From an uncultured Erwinia sp. (GTDB lineage: Bacteria; Pseudomonadota; Gammaproteobacteria; Enterobacterales; Enterobacteriaceae), in assembly GCA_946221915.1 (NCBI GenBank), contig CAMIKG010000009.1, positions 43,910 to 107,909 on the forward strand: DNA of 64,000 nucleotides, in the 5' to 3' direction. The position numbers and the translations under genes were made by a program. The notes below the pieces were generated by a model. The model searched no databases and was not told the origin of the DNA. It worked only from the letters and a program-made list of their open reading frames with translations. The first letter of the stretch is position 1, and each line of letters starts with the position of its first letter. Below, piece by piece: positions 44,144-53,522 of this stretch.

Positions 44144-45193
44144 CTATTCCGGATCAGGGATCTGCAGCGTGCTGTTCAGCAGGCCGCGCGACTTATTGAA
44201 AATTTTATTGCCATTCTCGCGTCCCGCACGACGTGCACGCTGCTCTTCCGGCGACAGCGCCAGCTCTTCCATACATTGTGGGCTGCAGCAGTGCTGGTAT
44301 TTCTCCGCACATGACGGACACTGGATAAACAGCAGATGGCAGCCGTCGTTTTTGCAGTTTACGTGGGTATCACACACCGCCCCGCACTGATGGCAGTGCG
44401 CGATGACATCATCAGAAATGCGCTCGCCCATACGCTCATCAAACACAAAGTTCTTGCCTTTGAAACGCACCGGTAAACCCTGCTCACGCGCGCGACGGGT
44501 ATACTCAATAATGCCGCCTTCGATGTGGTAGACGTTTTCGAAACCGTTATGCAGCATCCAGGCGCTGGCTTTTTCGCAACGAATCCCGCCAGTGCAGTAC
44601 ATCACGATCTTCTTCTCTTTATCTTCCTGCAGCATATCAACCGCCATCGGCAGCTGATCGCGGAAAGTATCTGCGGGAATTTCCAGCGCATTATCGAAGT
44701 GACCGACTTCGTACTCATAGTGGTTGCGCATATCGACGAACACCGCATCAGGATCGTCCAGCATGGCGTTCACTTCGTCTGCTTTCAAATATTTGCCGAC
44801 ATTACTGGCGTCAAAGCTGTCATCTTCAATACCATCCGCCACAATGCGCTCACGCACTTTCAGGCGCAGCACCCAGAAAGATTTGCCGTCGTCATCCAGT
44901 GCAATATTCATCCGCAGGTTATTCAGCGCCGGGTCAAAGGCATACAGCGCCTCTTTCATTGCTTCATAACGGCTTTGCGGCACGCTGATTTGCGCATTGA
45001 TCCCTTCTCTGGCGACATAAACGCGGCCAAAGACTTTCAGGGCAGTAAAGGTCTTCCACAGGGCATCGCGAAACGCTTTTGGATCGGTGATGGTGAAATA
45101 CTTGTAGAAAGAGACTGTGGTGCGCGGCTCGGTTTCAGCCAGCATGCGCGCCTTCAGCTCTTCATTGGACACAAGGTTATGTAACACTGGCAT
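44144..45193 (-). CDS. trhO: tRNA uridine-34 hydroxylase TrhO (YceA)
   Basis: Introduces the oxygen of 5-hydroxyuridine at tRNA position 34 together with TrhP. 349 residues from 45193 (MPVLHNLVSNEELKARMLAE), preferred over an ATG seven codons upstream because it matches E. coli and has AGGA before it. An N-terminal acylphosphatase-like domain precedes the rhodanese domain, with Cys200 in MYCTGGIRCEKA. A Cys-rich C-terminal part (CHQCGAVCDTHVNC) probably binds zinc. Confidence 0.95.
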   Translation of the reverse strand: MPVLHNLVSNEELKARMLAETEPRTTVSFYKYFTITDPKAFRDALWKTFTALKVFGRVYVAREGINAQISVPQSRYEAMKEALYAFDPALNNLRMNIALDDDGKSFWVLRLKVRERIVADGIEDDSFDASNVGKYLKADEVNAMLDDPDAVFVDMRNHYEYEVGHFDNALEIPADTFRDQLPMAVDMLQEDKEKKIVMYCTGGIRCEKASAWMLHNGFENVYHIEGGIIEYTRRAREQGLPVRFKGKNFVFDERMGERISDDVIAHCHQCGAVCDTHVNCKNDGCHLLFIQCPSCAEKYQHCCSPQCMEELALSPEEQRARRAGRENGNKIFNKSRGLLNSTLQIPDPE

Positions 45194-45432
45194 GGTGTTT
45201 TTTCCTGTAAACAACTGAGAGAAATTTTAGCGGCGTCATGATACCTGATTTCGCCTGAATTAATAGCATCGCGGCTGACTTTCTTGCCACACACAGCGAC
45301 CTTACGTACTGACAAGGCTCAAAAAACCAGCCACTTATTTCAGCGAGCAACAAAAAAATGGCACAATAGGCCATAATCAACTGGACGAATGAAAGCCATA
45401 ATATTGGCCTGAAAAATTTTAACTGGAAAAAC

Positions 45433-46353
45433 ATGACTCAACTGCCCCAATTTTCTCGCGAATTATTGCACCCGCGTTACTGGTTCAGCTGGATTGGCAT
45501 CGCGCTGCTGTACCTGATTGTGTTACTTCCTTACCCGGTGCTTTACTACCTCGGTTGTGGCCTGGGGCGTTTATCAATGCGTTTTCTGAAAAAACGCGTG
45601 GAGGTTGCACGCCGCAATCTGGAACTGAGTTTCCCTGCCATGCCGGAAGCGGAGCGCGAAGCGATGGTGGTGCGTAACTTTGAATCGGTCGGTATGGGTC
45701 TGCTGGAAACCGGCATGGCCTGGTTCTGGCCAGACTGGCGTATTAAACACTGGTTCGCCGTCAGCGGGCTGGAACATCTGTATCGCGCCCGCGAACAGCA
45801 AAAAGGGGTGCTGCTGATCGGGATGCATTTCCTCACGCTGGAACTAGGCGCACGCATTTTTGGTATTTATAACCCGGGAATTGGCGTCTACCGGCCAAAT
45901 GACAATAAGCTGCTCGACTGGCTGCAAACCTGGGGACGGATGCGTTCCAATAAAAGTATGCTGGACCGCAAAGACCTGAAGGGGATGATCCGCGCACTGA
46001 AGAACGGCGACATTATCTGGTATGCGCCGGATCATGATTATGGCCCGCGCAGCAGCGTGTTTGTCCCCTTCTTTGGCGTCGAAAAAGCCGCCACCACCAA
46101 AGGCAGCTATCTGCTGATCCGCAGCGCCAGCCCGGCGGTGATCCCTTTTGTTCCGCGTCGACTGCCGCACGGTAAAGGCTATGAAATGATTATTATGCCG
46201 GACGTGACCGATATGCCGCTGGATGATGAAAGCGTTACCGCTGCGCGGATGAATAAAGTGGTGGAAGAAGGTGTGCTGATGGCGCCAGACCAGTATATGT
46301 GGCTGCACCGCCGCTTTAAGACGCGCCCGGAGGGCGAGGCATCGCTGTACTGA
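45433..46353 (+). CDS. lpxL: Lipid A biosynthesis lauroyltransferase
   Basis: Adds laurate to Kdo2-lipid IVA. 306 residues as in E. coli. One N-terminal membrane span covers about residues 16-38. The acyltransferase HX4E motif is in GMHFLTLELGARIFG, and YAPDHDYGPRSSVF is the second conserved block. It stands alone with its own promoter in the 239-base gap to trhO. Confidence 0.95.
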   Translation: MTQLPQFSRELLHPRYWFSWIGIALLYLIVLLPYPVLYYLGCGLGRLSMRFLKKRVEVARRNLELSFPAMPEAEREAMVVRNFESVGMGLLETGMAWFWPDWRIKHWFAVSGLEHLYRAREQQKGVLLIGMHFLTLELGARIFGIYNPGIGVYRPNDNKLLDWLQTWGRMRSNKSMLDRKDLKGMIRALKNGDIIWYAPDHDYGPRSSVFVPFFGVEKAATTKGSYLLIRSASPAVIPFVPRRLPHGKGYEMIIMPDVTDMPLDDESVTAARMNKVVEEGVLMAPDQYMWLHRRFKTRPEGEASLY

Positions 46354-46417
46354 TTGCTTAAGCCTGCAGGTGGCGCAGTGAACCGTCCCCTGCCAGAAAG
46401 AATGGAGTCGCGCTGTC

Positions 46418-46528
46418 ACTCTCCCCTCCCCTATGAAAATGAGTGAGGATTAGGAGGGAGGGGAACCACGACACGGAGTCAGCAGTTCCTCCAGCCCCGC
46501 CTTCCCCCACCACGCGCGTGGGAAGAAG
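46418..46528. repeat. Dispersed intergenic repeat, copy C
   Basis: CTCTCCCCTCCCC with the matching GGGAGGGGA, then CGGAGTCAGCAGTTCCTCCA, CCTTCCCCC, and an arm pair CCCACnnGCGCGTGGG. The order of parts is that of copies A and B, with more changes. Confidence 0.6.
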
Positions 46529-46563
46529 TAAATTGAGTATACTGGCCATCAAAACCGGGACAA

Positions 46564-46587
46564 TAAAACGGGGGCATCGCGCCCCCG
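46564..46587 (-). terminator. Terminator after the 64-residue gene
   Basis: Stem CGGGGGC/GCCCCCG with a 5-base loop and TTTTATT on the minus strand. Confidence 0.75.
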
Positions 46588-46589
46588 CA

Positions 46590-46784
46590 TTATTTCAGGA
46601 TAATCACTTTGTCGTAGCCGCCGCTGTCACTGTCGATATGGGTTTTCGCATCGATATGCTCGTGCAGCACTTCGTCCACAATCTGGTTGAAATGCTCACA
46701 GCGGGTGCCCTTCTTACGCGTAATGGTCACCATCGATTGTGACTCTTCGACATGGTGATACGCAGACTCCTTCATATAGTTCAT
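46590..46784 (-). CDS. Small protein of unknown function
   Basis: 64 residues, beginning MNYMKESAYHHVEESQSMVT. GAGGG lies 7 bases before the ATG at 46784, and a proper terminator follows the stop. It is hydrophilic and rich in His and acidic residues, with no membrane span. I do not recognise it. Its promoter is covered by a perfect palindrome (46809-46827), so it is probably controlled by a dedicated repressor. It takes the place of mdtG in the E. coli order. Confidence 0.7.
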   Translation of the reverse strand: MNYMKESAYHHVEESQSMVTITRKKGTRCEHFNQIVDEVLHEHIDAKTHIDSDSGGYDKVIILK

Positions 46785-46808
46785 CGTAGTACCCTCAAGA
46801 ATAATGTT

Positions 46809-46827
46809 GTAATGATAGTATCATTAC
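46809..46827. promoter_or_regulatory. Perfect 19-bp palindromic operator
   Basis: GTAATGATA-G-TATCATTAC is a perfect inverted repeat around one base, 25 bp upstream of the 64-residue gene and overlapping its promoter. It shares AATGATA with Fur/Zur-type boxes but does not align with either consensus when centred. Confidence 0.75.
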
Positions 46828-46931
46828 GGATTGTATGGGGAAATGCACTGCGTCAAATTCTGAAAGAGTAATGGTTTCAGGGGATTAAACCCATAACCTC
46901 CCCCTTGCAGGCCAGCCGCTTACTCCTCTCA

Positions 46932-47111
46932 TCATAAGCGACTGATATCCCCTTTACCGGACAGTAAATAAGACGCGATTAAGTCAGTAGAAGCCAACGG
47001 CAGGCAGACCCGGCAGAGATCGGCGGGCGCTTTAACGCGCTGATAGGCCGGGATAAAAAAATCTTCCTCATTGGCTTTACCCTGCGAATCTTCGACTATT
47101 CTTTGTGGAAA
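46932..47111 (-). pseudogene. Possible gene remnant without a start codon
   Basis: A 59-codon open frame (IVEDSQGKANEEDFFIPAYQ, then RVKAPADLCRVCLPLA) reads like protein but has no ATG, GTG or TTG start and no ribosome-binding site. It may be the 3' end of a lost gene between lpxL and msyB. It could also be a chance frame. Confidence 0.3.
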
Positions 47112-47139
47112 TCACGTTACACAGGTAAAGGAGGCAAAC

Positions 47140-47553
47140 ATGTCACTATTTTCCACGCTGGAAGAGGCCATCGATAACGCGCGCGAAGAGTATCTGGCAA
47201 ACAACCCGGATCTTGCCGAAGATGAAGCCGCGATCGGCCAGTTTGGCCTGCAGAAATATGTGATGCAGGATGGCGACATTATGTGGCAGGCGGAGTTTTT
47301 TACTGACGAAGGTGACACCGGTGAATGTCTGCCGATTCGCAGCGGTGAAGCCGCCCAGGCGATTTTCGATGGCGACTTCGATGAAATTGAGCTGCGCCAG
47401 GAGTGGCAGGCGGAAAATACTCTGTACGAGTGGGACGAAGGGGAATTTCAGCTGGAGCCGCCACTGGACAGCGAGGAGGGTCGCGCCGCGGCAGAAGAGT
47501 GGGAAGATGACAACACGGATGCTGACAATGATTATGGCGACAGGGAGCGCTAA
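47140..47553 (+). CDS. msyB: Acidic protein MsyB
   Basis: 137 residues from 47140 (MSLFSTLEEAIDNAREEYLA), with AAAGGAGG just upstream; a longer in-frame start is unlikely. Very acidic. The central YVMQDGDIMWQAEFFTDEGD and the end EGEFQLEPPLDSEEGRAAAE match E. coli MsyB, a multicopy suppressor of secretion defects. The tail DDNTDADNDYGDRER is longer than in E. coli. Convergent with yceK, with no gap. Confidence 0.94.
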   Translation: MSLFSTLEEAIDNAREEYLANNPDLAEDEAAIGQFGLQKYVMQDGDIMWQAEFFTDEGDTGECLPIRSGEAAQAIFDGDFDEIELRQEWQAENTLYEWDEGEFQLEPPLDSEEGRAAAEEWEDDNTDADNDYGDRER

Positions 47554-47796
47554 TTATTCGTAAGGGCCGTGTTTCATGTCCACTGGCAGTAAAAGTGTAT
47601 CGGCTACCAGTGACAAAGGCAGATCGATAATCGTCAGAAAGCGCCACGGGGTGTCACGGACATCCCAGCGCACCCCAGGGTAATACTGATGGCCCTGCCC
47701 CTGGCCAGCAACCGTGCGGCTAATGATACTGCCGCAGCCTGTTAATGCCATTACGCAAACGCCCGTCACAGCCAGTCGGCCTATTCTCGCTATCAT
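47554..47796 (-). CDS. yceK: YceK-family lipoprotein
   Basis: 80 residues from 47796, or 84 from 47808; the start is uncertain, GAGAG before 47796 being the better site. The lipobox ALTGC precedes GSIISRT, and the YPGVRWDVRDTPWR and LPLSLVADTLLLPVD blocks are those of E. coli YceK. Function unknown. Its stop codon abuts the msyB stop. Confidence 0.9.
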   Translation of the reverse strand: MIARIGRLAVTGVCVMALTGCGSIISRTVAGQGQGHQYYPGVRWDVRDTPWRFLTIIDLPLSLVADTLLLPVDMKHGPYE

Positions 47797-47878
47797 GCCT
47801 GCTCTCATCTTTTTTATTGACGCTTAGTCTACCCTGCCAGGGTAACAGGGGCGCGCTTTTTCTCTGTAAATGTAGCGT

Positions 47879-47905
47879 AAAAAAGGCGGCATTTCTGCCG
47901 CCTTT
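47879..47905 (-). terminator. Terminator after mdoH
   Basis: Stem AAAGGCGGCA/TGCCGCCTTT, loop of four, T run on the minus strand. Confidence 0.85.
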
Positions 47906-47972
47906 CCTCGTCCGGCTGTGAACGAGAGTTTGTTTCTTACCTGCCACAAGGTTGTTGCCTGGTGGCGGGTGA

Positions 47973-50549
47973 TTACAGTTTCGCTTTATCCGTCGCCTGC
48001 AGCGCCAGCGGATTCAGTTTCACGCTCTGGTATTGTTCAAACCAGTCATGATACTTATCGGCGTTCTGCCACAGATGGAAGTGCAGACGCGCCAGAGTGA
48101 CCGGATCGCTTAACAACTGCAGACGTTGATCGCGGTTCAGCTTCTCAGGTGCATCGCTCAGTGCCTGCTCAACACGACGATCGCGCGAGAACTCCAGCAA
48201 ATCGCTCTTCAGGTGACGTGACGTCGCCATCGCGCTGGCCAGCGCGTTGAACGACGGGTGGAACAGCGCATGCATAAAGCCATTTTTCAGTGCACGTTCA
48301 CGGTTCTGCTGCAGATAAGCATCGGTGTCACGCAGTTCCTGCGGCGGTTCATACTCTTCCGGGATCAGGAACAGCTGCGCACGTCGCGTTTTAAGACCGA
48401 TCGATGAGCGGCTGGACATCACCGAGACAAACGGCGACAGAATCAGTGAGAAGACAATCGGCGCCAGCCACCACAGGAAGTTGAGATCCAGCCAGCCCAT
48501 ACCAATCGCCCACACCGCGCCCAGCAGCAGCTGTGAACCATGGCGGGCAAACGCTTCGCTCCATGGGGTAGCGTCGTCATCGCGCTGCGGCGAATTCCAC
48601 ACCACTTCCCAGCCAAGGAACGCGCTGACCACAAACACGGTATGGAACAGCATACGCACCGGCGCCAGCAGCACTGAGAACAGCATTTCGAGCAGTAGCG
48701 AGACAAACAGGCGCAGCGCACCGCCGTAAGCTTTGGCGCCCTTGCACCAGATCAGTATCACACTCAGCAGCTTCGGCAGGAACAGCAGCACCAGAGTGGT
48801 CGAGAACAGCGCAATCGCCAGTTCAGGACGCCACTGCGGCCAGACCGGGAACAGCTGCCGCGGCTGCAGGAAGTACTGCGGTTCCATCAGCGTATGCACC
48901 ACCTGCAGGGCAGTGGAGAGCGCGAGGAACATAAACCAAAGCGGCGCGGAGAGATAAGACATTACGCCAGTCAGGAACACCGCACGGTGCACCGGGTGCA
49001 TCCCTTTCACCAGGAACAGGCGGAAGTTCATCAGGTTACCGTGACACCAGCGGCGGTCACGTTTCAGCTCATCCAGCAGGTTTGGCGGCAGCTCTTCATA
49101 AGAACCCGGCAGATCGTAGGCAATCCATACTCCCCAGCCAGCACGGCGCATCAGCGCAGCTTCGACAAAGTCATGAGACAGAATCGAACCGGCAAACGAA
49201 CCTTCGCCCGGCAGCGGCGCCAGCGCACAGTGCTCAATAAACGGCTGCACGCGGATAATGGCATTATGCCCCCAATAGTGCGATTCACCCAGCTGCCAGA
49301 AGTGCAGACCGGCGGTAAACAGCGGACCATAAACACGGGTCGCAAACTGCTGGCAACGCGCATACAGCGTATCCATGCCGGACGCTTTTGGCGACGACTG
49401 GATAATACCGGCATTCGGGTTGGCTTCCATCATACGCACCAGACCGGTGAGGCACTCACCGCTCATCACGCTGTCCGCATCCAGCACCACCATATAGCTG
49501 TACTGGCTGCCCCAGCGGCGGCAGAAGTCATCGATGTTACCGCTCTTACGCTTCACACGACGACGGCGGCGGCGGTAGAAGATCTTGCCCGCACCACCGA
49601 CATCACGCACCAGCTCCATCCACGCCTTCTGCTCCGCCATCGCGATATCAGCATCATAGCTGTCGCTGAGGATGTAGACATCAAAGTGCTGCTGCTCACC
49701 GGTGCGCACCACTGATTCCCAGGTGGCGCGCAGACCGGCGAACACGCGCTCGACGTCTTCGTTACAGATCGGCATGATCAGCGCGGTGCGGTGTTCCGGG
49801 TTAATCGGTTCATCGCCCGTAGTGGCATAGGAAATACTGTATTTGTCGCGGCCAATCAGCAGCTGCAGGAAGCCCATCAGCGCGGTCCAGAAACCGGCTG
49901 AGACCCAGCAGAACAGAATAGCGAACAGGAACAGAATCCCGGTCTGCAGAATATACGGCAGGATCTGCAGGAACGACTGCTGCCAGTTCTGGTTGATCAT
50001 CTCCATTGGATCGATCAGCGCCCAGCCCTGATACGGCAGAATGGTTTTCATATACCAGGTGGCAACCACGGTCTGCATCAGCGTCAGCAGCAGCAGGATA
50101 TAACGGCGTACTGAACCAACATGACGCCACTTATCCTCTGATTTCTGCTCTTCGGCGCTGGCATAACGATGGGTCGTTTTGCGGCCACGCAGTGAGTCCC
50201 AGGCGCGCGCCAGCGGGTTAGTACGCCAGGCCTCCGGGAACATCAGTGAACGTTTCACCGGCGGCATCGCTTTCAGCGTGGTGCGGCCGACATAATCGTG
50301 ATCGAATTGTTCACCGCCGGCCACGGAGTCCGGCCACGCCATCTCGATACGGGATTTAACCGATTCGAGCGGCGTGTCGTCAGCACGGCTTTCTGCCGGG
50401 CCATCCTGGCCCAGTTCGCGGTGAAGCTTGCTCCAGACCTCATCAGACGCGCCCGTTTCGGGCAGCGCCTGCTGGAGTCCCTGCTTCCGCTCAGCGGAAG
50501 CAGGCAGCAAGTCGATGTAATCAGCAGGGGTTACGGTTGACTTATTCAT
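47973..50549 (-). CDS. mdoH: Glucans biosynthesis glucosyltransferase H
   Basis: Polymerises beta-1,2-linked glucose from UDP-glucose for osmoregulated periplasmic glucans, in the inner membrane. 858 residues with several membrane spans (about 140-160, 190-225 and a C-terminal group). The GT2 core contains MPICNEDVERVFAGLRATWE, VVLDADSVM (DxD-type) and DRRWCHGNLMN (the QxxRW-like site). Its start overlaps the mdoG end by 8 bases. The N-terminal 100 residues vary from E. coli, as is common. Confidence 0.96.
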   Translation of the reverse strand: MNKSTVTPADYIDLLPASAERKQGLQQALPETGASDEVWSKLHRELGQDGPAESRADDTPLESVKSRIEMAWPDSVAGGEQFDHDYVGRTTLKAMPPVKRSLMFPEAWRTNPLARAWDSLRGRKTTHRYASAEEQKSEDKWRHVGSVRRYILLLLTLMQTVVATWYMKTILPYQGWALIDPMEMINQNWQQSFLQILPYILQTGILFLFAILFCWVSAGFWTALMGFLQLLIGRDKYSISYATTGDEPINPEHRTALIMPICNEDVERVFAGLRATWESVVRTGEQQHFDVYILSDSYDADIAMAEQKAWMELVRDVGGAGKIFYRRRRRRVKRKSGNIDDFCRRWGSQYSYMVVLDADSVMSGECLTGLVRMMEANPNAGIIQSSPKASGMDTLYARCQQFATRVYGPLFTAGLHFWQLGESHYWGHNAIIRVQPFIEHCALAPLPGEGSFAGSILSHDFVEAALMRRAGWGVWIAYDLPGSYEELPPNLLDELKRDRRWCHGNLMNFRLFLVKGMHPVHRAVFLTGVMSYLSAPLWFMFLALSTALQVVHTLMEPQYFLQPRQLFPVWPQWRPELAIALFSTTLVLLFLPKLLSVILIWCKGAKAYGGALRLFVSLLLEMLFSVLLAPVRMLFHTVFVVSAFLGWEVVWNSPQRDDDATPWSEAFARHGSQLLLGAVWAIGMGWLDLNFLWWLAPIVFSLILSPFVSVMSSRSSIGLKTRRAQLFLIPEEYEPPQELRDTDAYLQQNRERALKNGFMHALFHPSFNALASAMATSRHLKSDLLEFSRDRRVEQALSDAPEKLNRDQRLQLLSDPVTLARLHFHLWQNADKYHDWFEQYQSVKLNPLALQATDKAKL

Positions 50550-52107
50550 TGGCAGGCAACTGATAGCTCCAGGTTTCCGTCAGCGTTTTGTCGCCATTGA
50601 TCAGCGCGGCACGCATTTCGGTAGCTTGCTTGTTGTCTTTCACACGCAGACGCAACGTCAGACGCCAGCCTTTGGTCACGGCATTGTAACGCACGCTTTG
50701 CTCGACCACTTCACCGTTAGCACCCACACTCACCTGCGGGGCAACCGGGCTGTTCGCCGCCAGCTTGCTCATTTCCGGGCCAACAAAGTCCACCAGGAAG
50801 GCAATGGTGCCGTCCGGCTGGCGCACCAGGTTGGACTGTTTCACATCACCGGTAGAGCGCAGCGTGCTCTTCACATACGCCGTTTCGGGCGAATGCAGCT
50901 GACCTTCGTCGCGCGTGAAGTGCAGACGATAGTTAAAGTTCATCTCTTTACCTGGCTCCGGCAGCGATTCCGGTGACCAGAAGGCAACGATGTTGTCGTT
51001 GGTTTCATCCGCCGTCGGGATCTCCACCAGCTCAACACGGCCTTTACCCCAGTCGCCCTGTGTCTCAACCCAGCCACTTGGACGCTTGTCGTAACGGTCA
51101 TCCAGATCCTGGAACTGACTGAAATCACGACCGCGCTGCAGCAGGCCAAATCCTTTCGGATTCTCGACGGTAAAGGTGCTGACCGCCAGATGCTTCGGAT
51201 TATTCAGCGGACGCCAGATCCACTCGCCGTTACCGGCATGAATGGAGAGACCATTGGAATCATGCAGTTCCGGACGATAGTTCACTATCGGAGAAGGCTG
51301 ATTTGGGCCAAACAGGAACATACTGGTCAGCGGTGCTACGCCCAGTTTACCCACGTTATCACGCAGGTAGATTTTTGACTGCACGTCGACCACCGTCTCT
51401 TTGCCCGGACGGATAATAAAGCGGTAGGCGCCCGCTGCACGCGGCGAATCCAGCAGTGCGTAGATCACCAGATGTTTATCCTGCGGTTTTGGCCGCTCGA
51501 CCCAGTACTCTTTAAAGCGCGGGAACTCTTCGCCGGATGGCAGTGCGGTGTCAATCGCCAGACCACGTGCGGACAGGCCATACACCTGGTCGCCGCCAAT
51601 CACGCGGAAATAGCTGGCACCGAGGAAGCTGCTGATTTCATCGTGTTTATCTTTGCTGTTTAACGGATAAAGCACTTTGAAACCGGCGTAACCGAGGTTT
51701 TTCACAGTTTCCGGGTCGTGTTTAACGTTACCAAAGGTAAACAGATCTGGGTTGTATTTGATCTCGCGCACGGTGGTGGCGGTCACTTCGTTCAGTTTCA
51801 CCGGCATATCGAAATACATGCCCTGGTGATAGAACTCAAGCTTGAATGGGGTCTTCAGCTTGCTCCAGTATGCTTTATCGTGGTTGAACTGAATTTGCTG
51901 GTAATCAGCAAATTTCATCTCACGAAATTGTGAAGGTAAATTGCTTTTGGGGGTCTCAAAACCCTTTCCGGCTAACTCTTGCGCCTGCTTTGCCACATCA
52001 TCGATACTGAATGCCCAGCTGGAGCCGGCATACAGCGAAAGCAAAACTGCCGCGCCAATCCCGCGCATCTTCATCAGTTTTGGTTCATTTTTCATTTTAA
52101 TCAGCAC
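50542..52107 (-). CDS. mdoG: Periplasmic glucans biosynthesis protein G
   Basis: A periplasmic protein required to make or release the glucan backbone. The likely start is GTG at 52107, which has AAGGGGG before it; internal ATGs at residues 5, 12 and 14 are alternatives, and E. coli begins near residue 11. The signal peptide ends at SSWA-F. The mature part FSIDDVAKQAQELAGKGFET and the motif LHDSNGLSIHAGNGEWIWRP are nearly unchanged. About 511-521 residues. Confidence 0.95.
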   Translation of the reverse strand: MLIKMKNEPKLMKMRGIGAAVLLSLYAGSSWAFSIDDVAKQAQELAGKGFETPKSNLPSQFREMKFADYQQIQFNHDKAYWSKLKTPFKLEFYHQGMYFDMPVKLNEVTATTVREIKYNPDLFTFGNVKHDPETVKNLGYAGFKVLYPLNSKDKHDEISSFLGASYFRVIGGDQVYGLSARGLAIDTALPSGEEFPRFKEYWVERPKPQDKHLVIYALLDSPRAAGAYRFIIRPGKETVVDVQSKIYLRDNVGKLGVAPLTSMFLFGPNQPSPIVNYRPELHDSNGLSIHAGNGEWIWRPLNNPKHLAVSTFTVENPKGFGLLQRGRDFSQFQDLDDRYDKRPSGWVETQGDWGKGRVELVEIPTADETNDNIVAFWSPESLPEPGKEMNFNYRLHFTRDEGQLHSPETAYVKSTLRSTGDVKQSNLVRQPDGTIAFLVDFVGPEMSKLAANSPVAPQVSVGANGEVVEQSVRYNAVTKGWRLTLRLRVKDNKQATEMRAALINGDKTLTETWSYQLPANE

Positions 52108-52347
52108 ATCTCCCCCTTTCGTGTGCTTAGAGCAATCCGGTAAATCTTAATGGATAATTCTGGTTTCCGACAGCCTGTGCGGGATTTTGTTCCCGTGTAT
52201 TTGCTCGCTAAGCGCCCGTATCTCAAGCGTTTAGCGGATACGGATTTGGCTGATAGTATACTCTTAGTTGCTACAGTAAAGTAAGACCATGCTTTAGCCT
52301 GGTTCAGGGCGAACCAGAGGATTAATTTGGTCAAAAAATGGATAACT

Positions 52348-53490
52348 ATGAGCATAAAAAAACCACAGCGTGAGTACTTCCTTGATTCCATCCGCGCATA
52401 CCTGATGCTGCTGGGTGTGCCATTTCATTTATCCCTGATTTACTCCAGCCATCAGTGGTCGGTAAACAGTGCGGAGACCAGCGTCTGGCTGACGGTACTG
52501 AATGACGTAATCCACGCCTTCCGCATGCAGGTGTTCTTTGTTATTTCCGGTTACTTTTCTTATATGCTGTACCTGCGGTATCAGCCGCAGCGCTGGCTGA
52601 AAGTGCGTGTGGAACGCGTCGCCATTCCGATGCTGACCGCCGTACCGTTACTGACGTTACCGCAGTTTTTCCTGCTGAAAGACTGGACTGCCGCAGTCGG
52701 TGACTGGCCGAGTTTTTCACTGTATGACAAATACAACGCGCTGGCGTGGAATTTGATCTCTCATTTATGGTTCCTGTTAGTACTGGTGCTGCTGACTACC
52801 CTGAGTCTGCTAACCTTCCGCATCCTGCGCGATTTTGGTTATCGCCGGGCGGAAAAAACGGACTATTCCGAGCTTAACTGGACAAAATTAACACTGAGTT
52901 TTATCGCTTTCGCGCTGATCTGGGGCACATTCCGCCGCCTGCTGTTTATTTACCAGCCGGATTTACTGCGCGACGCACTGTTTAATTTCGCTGTGATGCA
53001 GACGCTGTTCTATCTGCCGTTCTTCATGCTGGGTGCCATGGCGTGGAAACATGAGGCGATCAAAGCGCTGCTGGTGAAATTCAACCCGTGGACACTGGCC
53101 GGCGCGGCAGTGGCGTTTATCGCCTATATGCTGAACCAGCGCTATAACGTTGGCGAAGGCTGGCTGTATGAAATTGATGTGCTGATTACCATGCCGCTGG
53201 GCGTGTGGATGGTGAATGTGTTGTTTGCCCTCGGCCATCGCCTGCTGAACGCACACTCACCGCGCGTGACCTATCTGGTGAATGCATCACTGTTTATTTA
53301 TCTGGTACACCATCCGCTGACGCTGCTGTACGGCATCTTTATTACGCCGTCGATCAGCAATGACACGCTGGGCTTCTTTGTCGGTCTGGCCTTTGTCTTT
53401 GGCATCGCGTTTCTGCTGTATGAGATTCATCTGCGCATACCCGTATTGCGCTTCCTGTTCTCCGGCAAACCACAGCCAGCGAACGCCTGA
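52348..53490 (+). CDS. mdoC: Glucans biosynthesis succinyltransferase C
   Basis: An acyltransferase-3-family membrane protein that adds succinyl groups to periplasmic glucans. 380 residues from the ATG at 52348; a TTG seven codons upstream is also in frame. About ten spans. The family histidine motif is near GVPFHLSLIYSSH, and RMQVFFVISGYFSYMLYLRY follows. Divergent from mdoGH across a 240-base shared gap, as in E. coli. Confidence 0.94.
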   Translation: MSIKKPQREYFLDSIRAYLMLLGVPFHLSLIYSSHQWSVNSAETSVWLTVLNDVIHAFRMQVFFVISGYFSYMLYLRYQPQRWLKVRVERVAIPMLTAVPLLTLPQFFLLKDWTAAVGDWPSFSLYDKYNALAWNLISHLWFLLVLVLLTTLSLLTFRILRDFGYRRAEKTDYSELNWTKLTLSFIAFALIWGTFRRLLFIYQPDLLRDALFNFAVMQTLFYLPFFMLGAMAWKHEAIKALLVKFNPWTLAGAAVAFIAYMLNQRYNVGEGWLYEIDVLITMPLGVWMVNVLFALGHRLLNAHSPRVTYLVNASLFIYLVHHPLTLLYGIFITPSISNDTLGFFVGLAFVFGIAFLLYEIHLRIPVLRFLFSGKPQPANA

Positions 53491-53496
53491 TGCCTG

Positions 53497-53522
53497 AACG
53501 GCGGGGAGCCTCCCCGCCGTTT
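53497..53522. terminator. Bidirectional terminator between mdoC and clsC
   Basis: An 11-bp stem AACGGCGGGGA/TCCCCGCCGTT with loop GCC; the arm overlaps the clsC stop codon. The T tracts are short. Confidence 0.6.

Noticed and set aside
46809..46827. Fur or Zur box
   Set aside because: Aligned on the centre, fewer than half the positions agree with either consensus; kept only as an unknown operator.
48894..49715. 273-codon plus-strand frame opposite mdoH
   Set aside because: mdoH is clearly real and conserved; the opposite frame shows no family features.
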